From Streptomyces sp. NBC_01351 (GTDB lineage: Bacteria > Actinomycetota > Actinomycetes > Streptomycetales > Streptomycetaceae): a DNA stretch of 64,000 nt. The stretch's first letter is position 1; each line of letters begins with the position of its first letter. The position numbers and the translations under genes are program-made. Shown here one piece after another: positions 25,487 through 34,221 of the stretch. The stretch covers positions 1,984,001 to 2,048,000 of the forward strand of contig NZ_CP108356.1 in the NCBI RefSeq assembly GCF_036237315.1, given 5' to 3'. Under the pieces are notes generated by a model. It did no database searches, was not told where the DNA came from, and was given only the letters and a program-made list of their open reading frames with translations.

Positions 25487-26800
25487 TCAGGCGCGTCCGG
25501 CCGTCTTCTGCGTCTTACGGGTGACCGAGTCGATCACCACGGTCGCCAGCAGTACCGCACCGGTGATCATGTACTGGATCGGAGTGGCGATGCCCTCCAG
25601 GGCCAGACCGTACTGGATCGAGGTGATGACCATCACGCCGAGGAGGGCGTTCCAGGTCCGGCCCCGGCCGCCGAAGAGGCTGGTGCCGCCGATGACGGCC
25701 GCCGCGATCACGTTCATCAGCAGGTCGCCGGCGCCGGCGCTCTGGTTGGCCGCCGCGATCTTCGAGGCCCAGAAGAGCCCGCCGATGGCGGCGAAGGTGC
25801 CGGCGATCGAGAAGACCGCGATGCGGACGGCGGTGACGTTGATGCCCGCACGGCGGGAGGCCTCGACGCTGCCGCCGAGTGCGAAAACGTTTCGCCCGAA
25901 GGTGGTGCGGCGCAGGAGGAAGTCCGTGCCGACCAGGGCCAGGATGAACAGCACCACCGCGAGCGGCAGGCCCTTGTACTGGTTGAACACCAGCGCGGGT
26001 CCGAAGGTGAACACCGCGAGCAGGCCGGTGCGCAGCAGGATCTCGCCGAGCGGCCGGGAAGGGACCCCGGCGGCCTCCCGGCGCCGCGCGTCGAAGAACG
26101 TGGCGAGGAAGTACCCGACCACCGCGACGGCGGCCAGTCCGTAGCCGACGGCCACGTCCGTGAAGAAGTACGTGGTCAGCTGCCCGACCACGCCCTCGGA
26201 GTCGAGGTTGATCGTGCCGTTGCTGCCGAGGATCTGCAGCATCGCGCCGGACCAGAAGAGCAGGCCCGAAAGGGTGACCGCGAAGGCCGGGGCGCCGATC
26301 TTGGCGAAGAAGAAGCCGTGGATGGAGCCGATGAGGGCGCCGCCCGCGATGGCCGCGAGGATCGCCAGCCATTCGTTCACGCCGTTGGTGACGGCGAGGA
26401 CGGCCACGATCGCGCCCGAGACGCCGCTGACCGAGCCGACCGAGAGGTCGATCTCGCCGAGCAGCAGCACGAAGATGATGCCCACGGCCATCATGCCGGT
26501 GGCGACCATCGTGATCGCGATGTTGGTGAGGTTCTCCGGGGACAGGAAGTTCGAGTTCAGGCCCTGGAAGATCGACCAGATGATGATCAGGCCGAGGACG
26601 ACGGGCACGGAGCCCAGGTCGCCGGCCTTCAGCTTGCGGCCGAACTCGGTCACGTAGCCGCCGAAGCCCTGCTCGCGCACCAGCAGGCGGGGGTCCACCG
26701 CGGGGATGGCGTCCGCGGGGGCGGCGGGGTTGGCAAGGTCCGCCACCGCTTCGACGTTCGCGTGGTGCTTGTCGGTGGCTGGGTTCTCGGTGCTGCTCAC
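25487..26800 (-). CDS. xylH: sugar ABC transporter permease (XylH type)
   Basis: 437 residues with about 10 or more hydrophobic segments, a single-polypeptide permease of the ribose/xylose family. The conserved GEIDLSVGSVSGVSGAIVA and GRGRTWNALLGVMVI segments are present. GTG 26800 overlaps the ATPase stop by 4 bases (GTGA). The first 50 residues are a hydrophilic cytosolic extension. It forms the membrane channel for the XylG/XylF-like partners. The xylose specificity is inferred from family resemblance and the ROK regulator next door, not from binding residues. Confidence 0.88.
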   Translation of the reverse strand: MSSTENPATDKHHANVEAVADLANPAAPADAIPAVDPRLLVREQGFGGYVTEFGRKLKAGDLGSVPVVLGLIIIWSIFQGLNSNFLSPENLTNIAITMVATGMMAVGIIFVLLLGEIDLSVGSVSGVSGAIVAVLAVTNGVNEWLAILAAIAGGALIGSIHGFFFAKIGAPAFAVTLSGLLFWSGAMLQILGSNGTINLDSEGVVGQLTTYFFTDVAVGYGLAAVAVVGYFLATFFDARRREAAGVPSRPLGEILLRTGLLAVFTFGPALVFNQYKGLPLAVVLFILALVGTDFLLRRTTFGRNVFALGGSVEASRRAGINVTAVRIAVFSIAGTFAAIGGLFWASKIAAANQSAGAGDLLMNVIAAAVIGGTSLFGGRGRTWNALLGVMVITSIQYGLALEGIATPIQYMITGAVLLATVVIDSVTRKTQKTAGRA

Positions 26801-27576
26801 TTGCCGGCCTCCCCGGTGCGGGCCGCCCGGCGGGTCACGGCGTTGTCCGTGGCTCCGGTGATGGCGGAGATGATCTCTTCCTGCGAGGTCTCGGCGACCT
26901 TGAAGACGCCGTTGTTGCGGCCCAGCCGCAGGACCGCCACCTTGTCGGCGACGGCCTTCACATCGGCCATGTTGTGGCTGATGAGGATGACGGCGTGACC
27001 GCGCTCGCGCAGCCGCTCCACCAGGTCGAGGACCTGTGCGGTCTGCTCGACGCCGAGGGCGGCGGTCGGCTCGTCGAGGATGACGAGCTTCGGCTCGCCC
27101 AGCATGGAGCGGGCGATCGCCACGGTCTGGCGCTGACCGCCGGACAGCGAGGCGATGGGGATCCGGACACTGGGGATCCGGATGGACAGGGTGGTCAGGA
27201 GCTCGCGGGCGCGGCGCTCCATCTCCACCTCGTCGAGGATGCCGCGGCGCTTGAGCTCGCGGCCGAGGAAGAGGTTGCCGACGACGTCGATGTTGTCGCA
27301 CAGCGCCAGGTCCTGGTAGACCGTCGCGATGCCGAGGTTCTGGGCGTCGTGCGGCTTTCCTATGGAAACCGGGCGGCCCTCCCACTCGATGACTCCGTCG
27401 TCGATGGGGTGCACGCCGGCGATCGTCTTGACCAGCGTGGACTTGCCGGCGCCGTTGTCGCCCACCAGGGCGACCACTTCACCGGAGTGGATCTCGAGTT
27501 CTACGTCGGTCAGGGCCTGAACGGCGCCGAACCGCTTCGAGACCCCTCGCAACGCCAGCACGGGCGCAGCGGACAC
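26797..27576 (-). CDS. xylG: sugar ABC transporter ATP-binding protein (XylG type, single ABC domain)
   Basis: 259 residues with one ABC domain: Walker A GDNGAGKS at 39-46, signature LSGGQRQ, Walker B LVILDEPTAALG and a conserved SHNMADV H-loop. Classic E. coli XylG/RbsA have two tandem ABC domains. A single half-length domain is common in actinobacterial members, which presumably dimerise. GTG 27576 is preferred because GAAGGAG lies 9 bases upstream. The in-frame ATG at 27585 directly abuts that site. Confidence 0.87.
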   Translation of the reverse strand: MSAAPVLALRGVSKRFGAVQALTDVELEIHSGEVVALVGDNGAGKSTLVKTIAGVHPIDDGVIEWEGRPVSIGKPHDAQNLGIATVYQDLALCDNIDVVGNLFLGRELKRRGILDEVEMERRARELLTTLSIRIPSVRIPIASLSGGQRQTVAIARSMLGEPKLVILDEPTAALGVEQTAQVLDLVERLRERGHAVILISHNMADVKAVADKVAVLRLGRNNGVFKVAETSQEEIISAITGATDNAVTRRAARTGEAGK

Positions 27577-27748
27577 ATGAACCATCTCCTTCGCCGCCTG
27601 ACCGGCGGGGATGTCGTGCAAAAGAGCAGGAGCGGGGCGAATGGGGGAAAGAGGGGATGCCCGGCGCCCCGTGCATGGCGGGGGGAGAGGCGCGGAGCGC
27701 CGGACAGGTGGGGGGAGTCGGCTCCCGGAGAGGGAAGCGACGGGGGCC

Positions 27749-28861
27749 TTACTTCAGGCCGAGGGTCGCGCAGGCGGCCGCGTACTTCTCGGTGCAGATC
27801 TCATCGACCGTGTAGACGCCGTCCTTGACGACGGTGTCCTTGATGTTGTTCTTGGTGAGCGAGACGACCGGGATCAGCACGGACGGAACGCCCTTGGTGG
27901 TCGGGCTGTCGATCTTCTGGTTGATGATCCCGTCGATCTTCTCGCCCTTGGCGAGGGCAACGGCCATCTCGGCGGCGGCCTTGGCCTCGGGGGCGTACGG
28001 CTTGTAGACGCTCATGAACTGCTCGCCCGCCACGATCCGCTGCACACCGGCGAGTTCGGCGTCCTGACCGGTGACCGGGGGCAGGGGGGACAGGCCGGCC
28101 GCCTTGAGGGCGGTGATGATGCCGCCGGCCATGCCGTCGTTGGCGGAGTAGACGCCGATGACCTTGTCCTTGCCGATGGCCGAGAGCGCGCCCGCCATGT
28201 TGGTGTTGGCGTTCTCCGGCTTCCACTCGACGGTGTCGTACTCCTTGCCGATGTTCACCTTGCCGTCGAGGACGGAGTGCGCGCCCTTCTTGAACAGCGC
28301 GGCGTTCGGGTCGGTGACGGAGCCGTTCATCATGACGATCTGGCCGTCCTTGGCCTTGTCGCCCAGCGCCTCCAGCAGGGCCTTGCCCTGGACCTTGCCG
28401 ACCTCTTCGTTGTCGAAGGAGGTGTAGGCGTCGATCGGGCCTTCGGCCAGGCGGTCGTAGGCGACGACCGGGATACCGGCGTCCTTGGCCTTCTTGACCG
28501 AGCCGGCGATGGCCTTGGAGTCCACGGCGTCGACGATGAGGACGTTCACCTTGTTGGTGATCATCGTGTCGACCTGGGAGTTCTGCGTGGTCGCGTCCTG
28601 CTTGGCGTTGGCGTAGACGACCTCGCCCTTGCCGCCGGTCAGTTCCTTGACCGTCTTCTCGATGAGCGGCTTGTCGAACTTCTCGTAGCGCGCGGTCTGG
28701 TTCTCCGGCAGGAGCAGACCGACCTTGATCGCGTCGCCCACCGCGGCGCCGGTCGCCTTGGTCTGGTCTCCGGCCTCCTTGGCACTGCCACAGGCGGCGA
28801 GGGAGACGGCCATCGCACCGGCGGCGACGGCTACAGCGGTTCTGCGCATACGCGTGTTCAT
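27749..28861 (-). CDS. xylF: sugar ABC transporter substrate-binding lipoprotein (XylF type)
   Basis: 370 residues. Lipoprotein signal with LAAC lipobox, acylated cysteine C24. The mature protein is a periplasmic-binding-protein type I fold as in XylF/RbsB (IKVGLLLPENQTARYEKFDKP at the start, NVLIVDAVDSKAIAGSV, GQDAELAGVQRIVAGEQFMSV). GGGAGGTT precedes the ATG. It is the first gene of the operon. A gap of 172 bases separates it from the ATPase gene, which could allow extra expression of the binding protein. Confidence 0.9.
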   Translation of the reverse strand: MNTRMRRTAVAVAAGAMAVSLAACGSAKEAGDQTKATGAAVGDAIKVGLLLPENQTARYEKFDKPLIEKTVKELTGGKGEVVYANAKQDATTQNSQVDTMITNKVNVLIVDAVDSKAIAGSVKKAKDAGIPVVAYDRLAEGPIDAYTSFDNEEVGKVQGKALLEALGDKAKDGQIVMMNGSVTDPNAALFKKGAHSVLDGKVNIGKEYDTVEWKPENANTNMAGALSAIGKDKVIGVYSANDGMAGGIITALKAAGLSPLPPVTGQDAELAGVQRIVAGEQFMSVYKPYAPEAKAAAEMAVALAKGEKIDGIINQKIDSPTTKGVPSVLIPVVSLTKNNIKDTVVKDGVYTVDEICTEKYAAACATLGLK

Positions 28862-28935
28862 TACTTGAACCTCCCTGACGAGGCCGCAGCACTGCGGCCG
28901 AGGTGGATGTGAGTCAACCCCGGCCGCGTTTTGCC

Positions 28936-28956
28936 GTCAAGGAGTGAATCCTTAAC
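28936..28956. promoter_or_regulatory. putative operator in the ROK-xylF gap
   Basis: GTcAAGGAgtgaaTCCTTaAC is an inverted repeat with 7 of 8 positions matching in each arm. It sits between the ROK gene and the xylF promoter region, where the ROK repressor would be expected to bind. Confidence 0.4.
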
Positions 28957-28978
28957 GAGATGACAACGGTGCCATCCG

Positions 28979-30193
28979 TTATCTACCTGAAGACAAGACG
29001 ACGGGAGCTCGCACTCCACTTCCATGGTCCGACAAAAGCGTCGAATCGCCCATCTCGCTCAGGACGAGGGCCAGTGCGCCCAGCACCTCCGCGCGGCCGC
29101 CCAGGGAGCCCGTGAGCACGGACAACTGCCGTGCGGCGCTCGGAATCGCGTACCTCCCCACTGATTCACGGATGGGAGCCAGGACGAGTTCACCCGCGTC
29201 CGCCAGCGAGCCGCCCAGCACGATGCGGCTGGGGTTCAGGAGGTTGCACAGACTGGCCACGCCGCTGCCGACGTGACGGCCCACGTCCGTGATCACCCGG
29301 CGGCAGCCCGGGTCCCCGCCGCGGGCCAGCTCGACCACCCGCTCCATCGTCAACTCCGGCCCGTGCGTGCCCTGGAGCAGCGGCAACACGTACCGCGCCG
29401 CCGCGAAGGTCTCCAGGCAGCCGCGATTCCCGCAGCGGCAGACCGGGCCCGATTCGTCGAGCGTGATGTGCCCGATCTCGCCCGCGGTGCCCCCCGGTCC
29501 GCGGTAGATCTGGCCGTTGATCACCAGGCCCGCGCCCACACCGCTGGCCACCTTGATGTAGGCCAGGTCCTTTACTCCCCGCCCACTCCCCCAAACGAGT
29601 TCACCGAGGGCCCCGAGGTTCGCGTCGTTGTCCACGTAGACCGGCACCCCGAGGCGGCGCGCGAGCTCCTCGCGGGGGTTGATGCCCGCCCAGCCCGGCA
29701 GGATCGCGGTCGAGCCCAGGGTCCCGGACTCCACGTCGATCGGGCCGGGGACGCCGAGCCCGACGCCGATGACCTTCTCCAGACCGACGCCTATGTCCGC
29801 GATCAGCCTCCCGACCAGCGATTCCGCCAGGTCGAAGCCGTCCGCCCAGGAGGCGTCGACGTCCAGCGGCTCGGCCTTCTCGGCCAGCACCTGGTGGGCG
29901 AGGTTCCCGACCGCCACCCGCAGGTGGGTGTGGCCGAAGTCGACGCCGATGACGATCCCCGCGTCGCCGCTGAGCGAGACGCTGCGCGCCCGCCGGCCGC
30001 CGGCCGAGGTGTCGGTGACCTCGACGGTCCCGCCGTCCTTGAGTTCCCGGACGATGTTGGAGACCGTGGCCGCCGACAGTCCGGTGGTGCGGGCGATCTC
30101 CGCCTGGGTCAGCGAACCCGAGAGCCGCACCGCCCGCACGACCCGTTCGAGATTCGCGCGATGCAGCGAGGACTGCGATCCGGGAGTCTGCAC
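28979..30193 (-). CDS. ROK-family transcriptional repressor
   Basis: 404 residues from GTG 30193. N-terminal winged HTH (about 12-70, LSGSLTQAEIARTTGLSAATVSNIV). Then a ROK sugar-kinase-like domain: VIGVDFGHTHLRVAVGN (ATP/sugar site), GVGLGVPGPID, EIGHITLDESGPVCRCGNRGCLETFA with the zinc-binding CxCGxxGCxE pattern. It probably represses the xylFGH-type operon immediately downstream in the same orientation and responds to its sugar. The name XylR would be inference. Confidence 0.87.
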   Translation of the reverse strand: MQTPGSQSSLHRANLERVVRAVRLSGSLTQAEIARTTGLSAATVSNIVRELKDGGTVEVTDTSAGGRRARSVSLSGDAGIVIGVDFGHTHLRVAVGNLAHQVLAEKAEPLDVDASWADGFDLAESLVGRLIADIGVGLEKVIGVGLGVPGPIDVESGTLGSTAILPGWAGINPREELARRLGVPVYVDNDANLGALGELVWGSGRGVKDLAYIKVASGVGAGLVINGQIYRGPGGTAGEIGHITLDESGPVCRCGNRGCLETFAAARYVLPLLQGTHGPELTMERVVELARGGDPGCRRVITDVGRHVGSGVASLCNLLNPSRIVLGGSLADAGELVLAPIRESVGRYAIPSAARQLSVLTGSLGGRAEVLGALALVLSEMGDSTLLSDHGSGVRAPVVLSSGR

Positions 30194-30486
30194 GACTCAT
30201 CCACTCCTGCCCATAAGCGACGGCAAGCGTCGCCCCCCGGCCGGGAACCGTCGCGGCTTCATGCCCCGAGACCCCGGCGTCTCTCCAACTTGTGAACCTT
30301 AAGTCGAGCCTTTGCGCATCGGCACGTCAAGAGGCTGACGCGGAACGAAACGGCCGCGAATGGCCAAAAGGGGGAGAGAACCGGGCACCGTGATCGTGCT
30401 ACGGTCGCCGAGGCGCTGGTCCTCTGCGGCTCTTCCGGCCGGACCGGGCGCCTGTACTGACGGCGCTATGCGAGGAGGTGTTCGGG

Positions 30487-30528
30487 ATGAGTCCCGAAGG
30501 AAGTCCTCGCTGCGCTCGTGTCAGCTGA
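30487..30528 (+). CDS. 13-codon leader peptide MSPEGSPRCARVS upstream of mgtA
   Basis: ATG 30487 to TGA 30526-30528. AGGAGGTG (30473-30480), a near-perfect match to the 16S anti-Shine-Dalgarno, ends 6 bases before the ATG. The Shine-Dalgarno pairs in the GCGAGGA/TCCTCGC stem and the ATG sits at the loop of the TTCGGGA/TCCCGAA hairpin, so its translation should depend on RNA folding. The peptide opens with Pro and Glu (S-P-E-G-S-P) and has an Arg-rich middle. This loosely recalls the Pro/acidic start of enterobacterial MgtL. It is too short to be a typical protein and is probably a regulatory uORF. Confidence 0.55.
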   Translation: MSPEGSPRCARVS

Positions 30529-30545
30529 CCCGTTGATCAGCTGAC
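30520..30545 (+). promoter_or_regulatory. alternative hairpin containing the leader-peptide stop codon
   Basis: GTCAGCTGA (30520-30528) can pair with TCAGCTGAC (30537-30545) over 9 bp with an 8-base loop. Its left arm is also the 3' strand of the outer stem CTGAC/GTCAG (30457-30461/30520-30524), so the two folds exclude each other. The leader stop codon TGA is within the arm. Confidence 0.4.
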
Positions 30546-30756
30546 CTTTCATGTGAGTGCGCACGGCCGCGATCCATCGCGCTTCCGTGCTCTTCAGTAT
30601 TCCCTCCGCATGCCCTGACTGTCCTGTCAGACATGTGTCACCCATGCCCATCGGCGCTCGCCGCGGCCTGCCGCGCCGCTCCGCGCCGACCCATGATCAC
30701 TCCACGTGACCGCTCGGCTTCGCGCTGCCCGGACACCGTGGAGGGAGGTTTTCGTC

Positions 30757-33477
30757 ATGACCATGCTCACCCCCCGTACCCCGACCAAGCTCGCACCGCC
30801 GGGCAAGGCGCGCCGCGAGCGCAAGGCCGCCGAGCTGGAGTCCCGTACCCGGCTCGTCGGCGAGCGCCTCGCCGAGACCAGCGCCCGCCCGGGCGTGCGG
30901 GTCCTGCAGGACGTGGACTCGTCCCTGGGCGGCCTCACCCACGCCGAGGCCGCGCTGCGCCTGGAGCGCCACGGCACGAACACCGTCGCCCAGGAGCGCA
31001 CCCCCCTCTGGTTCGTCCAGCTGGGGAAGGCGTACTGGAACCCCTTCATCGGCGTCCTGATGTTCCTGGCCGCCGTCATGTACTGGCAGGACCCCGGGGA
31101 CCCGGGCGTCGTCATCCTCTCCGTGATGGTGGGGATCAGCGGACTGCTGCGCTTCTGGCAGGAGTACCGCTCGGGCCGGGCGGCCGACGCGCTGAAGAAG
31201 CTCGTCACCACCACCTGCGCGGTGCAGCGCCGGGCCGGCAGCGGTTCCGAGCCGACCACCTTCGAGGTTCCGATGGACCGGGTGGTCCCGGGCGACGTGG
31301 TCAAGCTGGCCGCCGGCGACCTGATCCCGGCCGATCTGCGGCTGATCAGGTCCAAGGACCTGATGGTCAGCCAGGCCGCCCTGTCCGGCGAGTCCCTGCC
31401 GGTCGCCAAGGCCGACACCCTCCCTAACGACCTCGGCCGGCAGGAGAGCACGGACCCGGTGGAGGCCGACAACCTCTGCCTGATGGGGACCTCGGTCACC
31501 TCCGGCACCGCCACCGGAGTGGTCGTCGCCACCGGCGCCGACACCTACTTCGGCTCGATGGCCGGCTCTCTCGTCGGCGAGCGCCCGCAGACCAACTTCG
31601 ACAACGGCGTGCGCAAGGTCAGCTTCCTGCTGATCCGCTTCATGCTGGTCATGGTCCCGGTCGTGTTCATGATCAACGGCTTGACCAAGGGCGACTGGAA
31701 CGAGGCCTTCCTCTACGCCATCGCCGTCGCGGTCGGTCTGACGCCCGAGATGCTCCCCATGGTCGTCTCCGCCAACCTGGCGCGCGGCGCGGTCGCCATG
31801 TCCAAGCGCAAGGTGGTCGTCAAGCGGCTCAACGCGATCCAGAACCTGGGCGCGATGGACGTGCTCTGCACGGACAAGACCGGCACCCTCACCGAGGACC
31901 GGATCGTCCTGGACCGCTACCTGGACGTGCACGGCGACGAGGACCTGGAGGTCCTGGAGTACGGCTACCTCAACTCGCACTTCCAGACGGGCCTGAGAAA
32001 CCTGATGGACCAGGCGGTCATCGACCGCGTCAACGAGGCCGAGGAGGTTGTCGTCGACGCACGGTTCTCGATGGTCGACGAGATCCCCTTCGACTTCGCC
32101 CGGCGCCGGATGTCCGTGGTCCTCAACCGCAACTCCCTGGTGGGCGGCCCGGGCCGGCCCGAGCACGTCATGATCACCAAGGGTGCGGTCGAGGAGGTCC
32201 TGGACCTCTGCACGCACATCACCGACCGCGGCGAGAAGGTCGAGCTGACGGAGCAGCTGCGGTGGCACGTCACCCGGATCGCCGAGGAGAACAACCGCCG
32301 CGGCCTGCGGGTCCTCGCCGTCGCCACCCGCACGATCGCCGCCCCGCGGGACACCTACACGGTGGCCGACGAGGACCAGCTGACGCTGGTCGGCTTCCTC
32401 GCCTTCCTCGACCCGCCGAAGGCCGACGCCGCCCGGGCCCTGCAGGGCCTGGCCGACAAGGGCATCGCGGTGAAGGTGGTCACCGGGGACAACGACCTCG
32501 TGGCCGCCCGGGTCTGCGCCGACGTCGGCATCGAGGTCGGGCACGTGGTGCTCGGCACCGAGATCGACGGCCTCGACGACACCGAACTGCGCGCGCTGGC
32601 CGCCCGTACGACGGTCTTCGCCAAGGTCAACCCGGTCCAGAAGGCCCGGATCGTACGGGCCCTGCAGGCCGACGGACACACGGTCGGCTTCCTCGGGGAC
32701 GGCATCAACGACGCGGCCGCGCTGCGCGACGCCGATGTCGGCATCTCCGTCGACACGGCCGTCGACATCGCCAAGGAGTCGGCGGACATCATCCTGCTGG
32801 AGAAGGACCTGACCGTCCTGGAGCAGGGCGTGGTCCAGGGCCGGACCACCTTCGGCAACACGATCAAGTACATCAAGATGACGGCCTCGTCGAACTTCGG
32901 CAACGTCTTCTCGGTGCTGGTGGCGAGCGCCTTCATCCCCTTCCAGCCGATGCTGCCGATCATGCTGCTGATGCAGAACCTGGTCTACGACATCGCACAG
33001 CTGGCCACCCCCTGGGACCGGATGGACAAGGAGTACCTGCGCAAGCCCCGCAACTGGGACGCCAAGGGCATCGCCCGCTTCATGGTCACCATCGGCCCCA
33101 TCAGCTCCATCTTCGACATCGCGATGTTCGTGATCATGTGGAACGTCTTCGCCGCGAACAGCGAGGCGAGCCAGTCGCTGTTCCAGTCCGGCTGGTTCAT
33201 CGAGGGCCTGCTCTCGCAGACCCTGATCGTCCACATGATCCGTACCCGGAAGATCCCGTTCATCCAGTCCCGCGCCTCCTGGCCGGTGATGGTGATGACC
33301 GTCCTCGCGGTGCTGACCGGGCTCTGGCTGCCCTTCTCGCCGCTGGCCGCCTCGCTGGGCTTCGTCGCCCTGCCGGCGAGCTACTTCCCGTGGCTGATCG
33401 GCGTGCTCCTCGCGTACTGCACGCTCACCCAGCTCGTGAAGACCTGGTACATCCGCACGTTCAACACCTGGCTCTGA
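30757..33477 (+). CDS. mgtA: magnesium-translocating P-type ATPase
   Basis: 906 residues from ATG 30757 with GAGGGAGGTT upstream. P3B-type ATPase layout: N-terminal cytosolic part, actuator loop with SGESLPVAK (TGE-type motif), phosphorylation site DKTGT at D373, nucleotide-binding domain, GDGINDAAAL hinge motif, then membrane helices. The MgtA-specific PWDRMDKEYLRKPRNWD precedes the last helices. It imports Mg2+ at the cytoplasmic membrane using ATP. The mgtC gene follows 24 bases later in the same operon. The long folded leader upstream suggests post-transcriptional control by Mg2+. Confidence 0.93.
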   Translation: MTMLTPRTPTKLAPPGKARRERKAAELESRTRLVGERLAETSARPGVRVLQDVDSSLGGLTHAEAALRLERHGTNTVAQERTPLWFVQLGKAYWNPFIGVLMFLAAVMYWQDPGDPGVVILSVMVGISGLLRFWQEYRSGRAADALKKLVTTTCAVQRRAGSGSEPTTFEVPMDRVVPGDVVKLAAGDLIPADLRLIRSKDLMVSQAALSGESLPVAKADTLPNDLGRQESTDPVEADNLCLMGTSVTSGTATGVVVATGADTYFGSMAGSLVGERPQTNFDNGVRKVSFLLIRFMLVMVPVVFMINGLTKGDWNEAFLYAIAVAVGLTPEMLPMVVSANLARGAVAMSKRKVVVKRLNAIQNLGAMDVLCTDKTGTLTEDRIVLDRYLDVHGDEDLEVLEYGYLNSHFQTGLRNLMDQAVIDRVNEAEEVVVDARFSMVDEIPFDFARRRMSVVLNRNSLVGGPGRPEHVMITKGAVEEVLDLCTHITDRGEKVELTEQLRWHVTRIAEENNRRGLRVLAVATRTIAAPRDTYTVADEDQLTLVGFLAFLDPPKADAARALQGLADKGIAVKVVTGDNDLVAARVCADVGIEVGHVVLGTEIDGLDDTELRALAARTTVFAKVNPVQKARIVRALQADGHTVGFLGDGINDAAALRDADVGISVDTAVDIAKESADIILLEKDLTVLEQGVVQGRTTFGNTIKYIKMTASSNFGNVFSVLVASAFIPFQPMLPIMLLMQNLVYDIAQLATPWDRMDKEYLRKPRNWDAKGIARFMVTIGPISSIFDIAMFVIMWNVFAANSEASQSLFQSGWFIEGLLSQTLIVHMIRTRKIPFIQSRASWPVMVMTVLAVLTGLWLPFSPLAASLGFVALPASYFPWLIGVLLAYCTLTQLVKTWYIRTFNTWL

Positions 33478-33501
33478 GAGCTCGAAGAGGAGGCCGAGCC
33501 G

Positions 33502-34221
33502 ATGATGAACGAATGGAGCATGGCCGGGCACCTGACCGCGGCGCTCGGCTTCGGGGCCGCGATCGGGCTGGAGCGGCAGTGGCGGGCCCGGCTGGCGGGC
33601 CTGCGGACCAACGCCCTGGTGGCGGGCGGCGCCGCACTGTTCGTCCTGCTCTCGCAGTACGGATTCATCGGCGAGGTCTCCGAGGTGCAGTACGACGGAT
33701 CGCGGGTCGCCGCCCAGATCGTGTCCGGGATCGGCTTCCTCTGCGCCGGTGTGATCATGCGCGACGGCCTGAGCGTCCGGGGCCTGAACACGGCCGCCAC
33801 CCTGTGGTGTTCGGCTGCCGTGGGCTGTCTGGCGGGGGTCGGGATGTTCGTCCTGGCCGCCTTCGGCACGGCGGGCGTGGTGGGAGCGAACCTCCTGCTG
33901 CGCCCGCTGGGCCGGCGCCTCGACCGCGAGCCGCGGGGCGGGGCCGAAGTGGCGACCGACTTCCACTTCGAGGCGGTGTGCCTGGAGGCGGAAGAGGCCC
34001 ACATCCGGCACCGGCTGGTCGACGCACTGGCCCGGCCCGGCTACCAGCTGCGGGAGATCCGCAGTGTGGACGGACCGGACCCCGGCAAGGTGACGGTGTC
34101 CGCGCTGCTGACCGCCGAGGGCGCGGGCGGCCGGGCGTTGGAGGAGGCCGTGAGCAACCTCTCGCTAGACCCCTCGGTCTCGGCGGTCGGCTGGGCGGTC
34201 GTCCCGACCCCCTCCTTCTGA
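33502..34221 (+). CDS. mgtC: MgtC/SapB family membrane protein
   Basis: 239 residues with GAGGAGG upstream of ATG 33502. The N-terminal MgtC domain (about 1-140) has the family markers GFGAAIGLERQWRARLAGLRTNALV and GIGFLCAGVIMRDGLSVRGLNTAATLW and about four to five membrane helices. The C-terminal cytosolic domain (about 150-239) resembles the ACT-like tail of MgtC. It is co-transcribed with mgtA, as in the enterobacterial mgtCB operon. In other bacteria MgtC supports growth under low Mg2+ and modulates the F1Fo ATPase. The stop codon lies in the first unit of a tandem repeat. Confidence 0.9.
   Translation: MMNEWSMAGHLTAALGFGAAIGLERQWRARLAGLRTNALVAGGAALFVLLSQYGFIGEVSEVQYDGSRVAAQIVSGIGFLCAGVIMRDGLSVRGLNTAATLWCSAAVGCLAGVGMFVLAAFGTAGVVGANLLLRPLGRRLDREPRGGAEVATDFHFEAVCLEAEEAHIRHRLVDALARPGYQLREIRSVDGPDPGKVTVSALLTAEGAGGRALEEAVSNLSLDPSVSAVGWAVVPTPSF

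Larger units (their letters stand above)
30412..30688 (+). ncRNA. structured 5' leader of mgtA-mgtC, candidate magnesium-responsive element
   Basis: The 563-base gap upstream of mgtA contains four clear hairpin systems. The first is 30412-30452 (GGCGC/GCGCC plus GGTCC/GGACC). The second is the nested stem 30457-30524 around the leader reading frame (arms CTGAC/GTCAG, GCGC/GCGC, GCGAGGA/TCCTCGC, TTCGGGA/TCCCGAA). The third is 30561-30590 (GCACGG/CCGTGC, GCGA/TCGC). The fourth is 30652-30688 (CGGCGC/GCGCCG). The M-box landmarks I know (GGUGAGGCUCC, CAGUGCUAAAGCUC) are not visible. The function is inferred from position and structure; no terminator with a T-run is present. Confidence 0.5.

Noticed and set aside
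30468..30536. Alternative 22-codon leader frame starting at ATG 30468
   Set aside because: No Shine-Dalgarno precedes it, whereas ATG 30487 in another frame has a near-perfect one at the right distance.
30466..30651. 61-residue minus-strand frame in the mgtA leader
   Set aside because: It has no ribosome binding site and weak codon bias, and it lies antisense to the structured leader. It is better explained as a by-product of the hairpins.
30412..30756. Canonical M-box (ykoK) riboswitch upstream of mgtA
   Set aside because: The conserved M-box segments GGUGAGGCUCC and CAGUGCUAAAGCUC are not visible. A covariance-model search would settle this.
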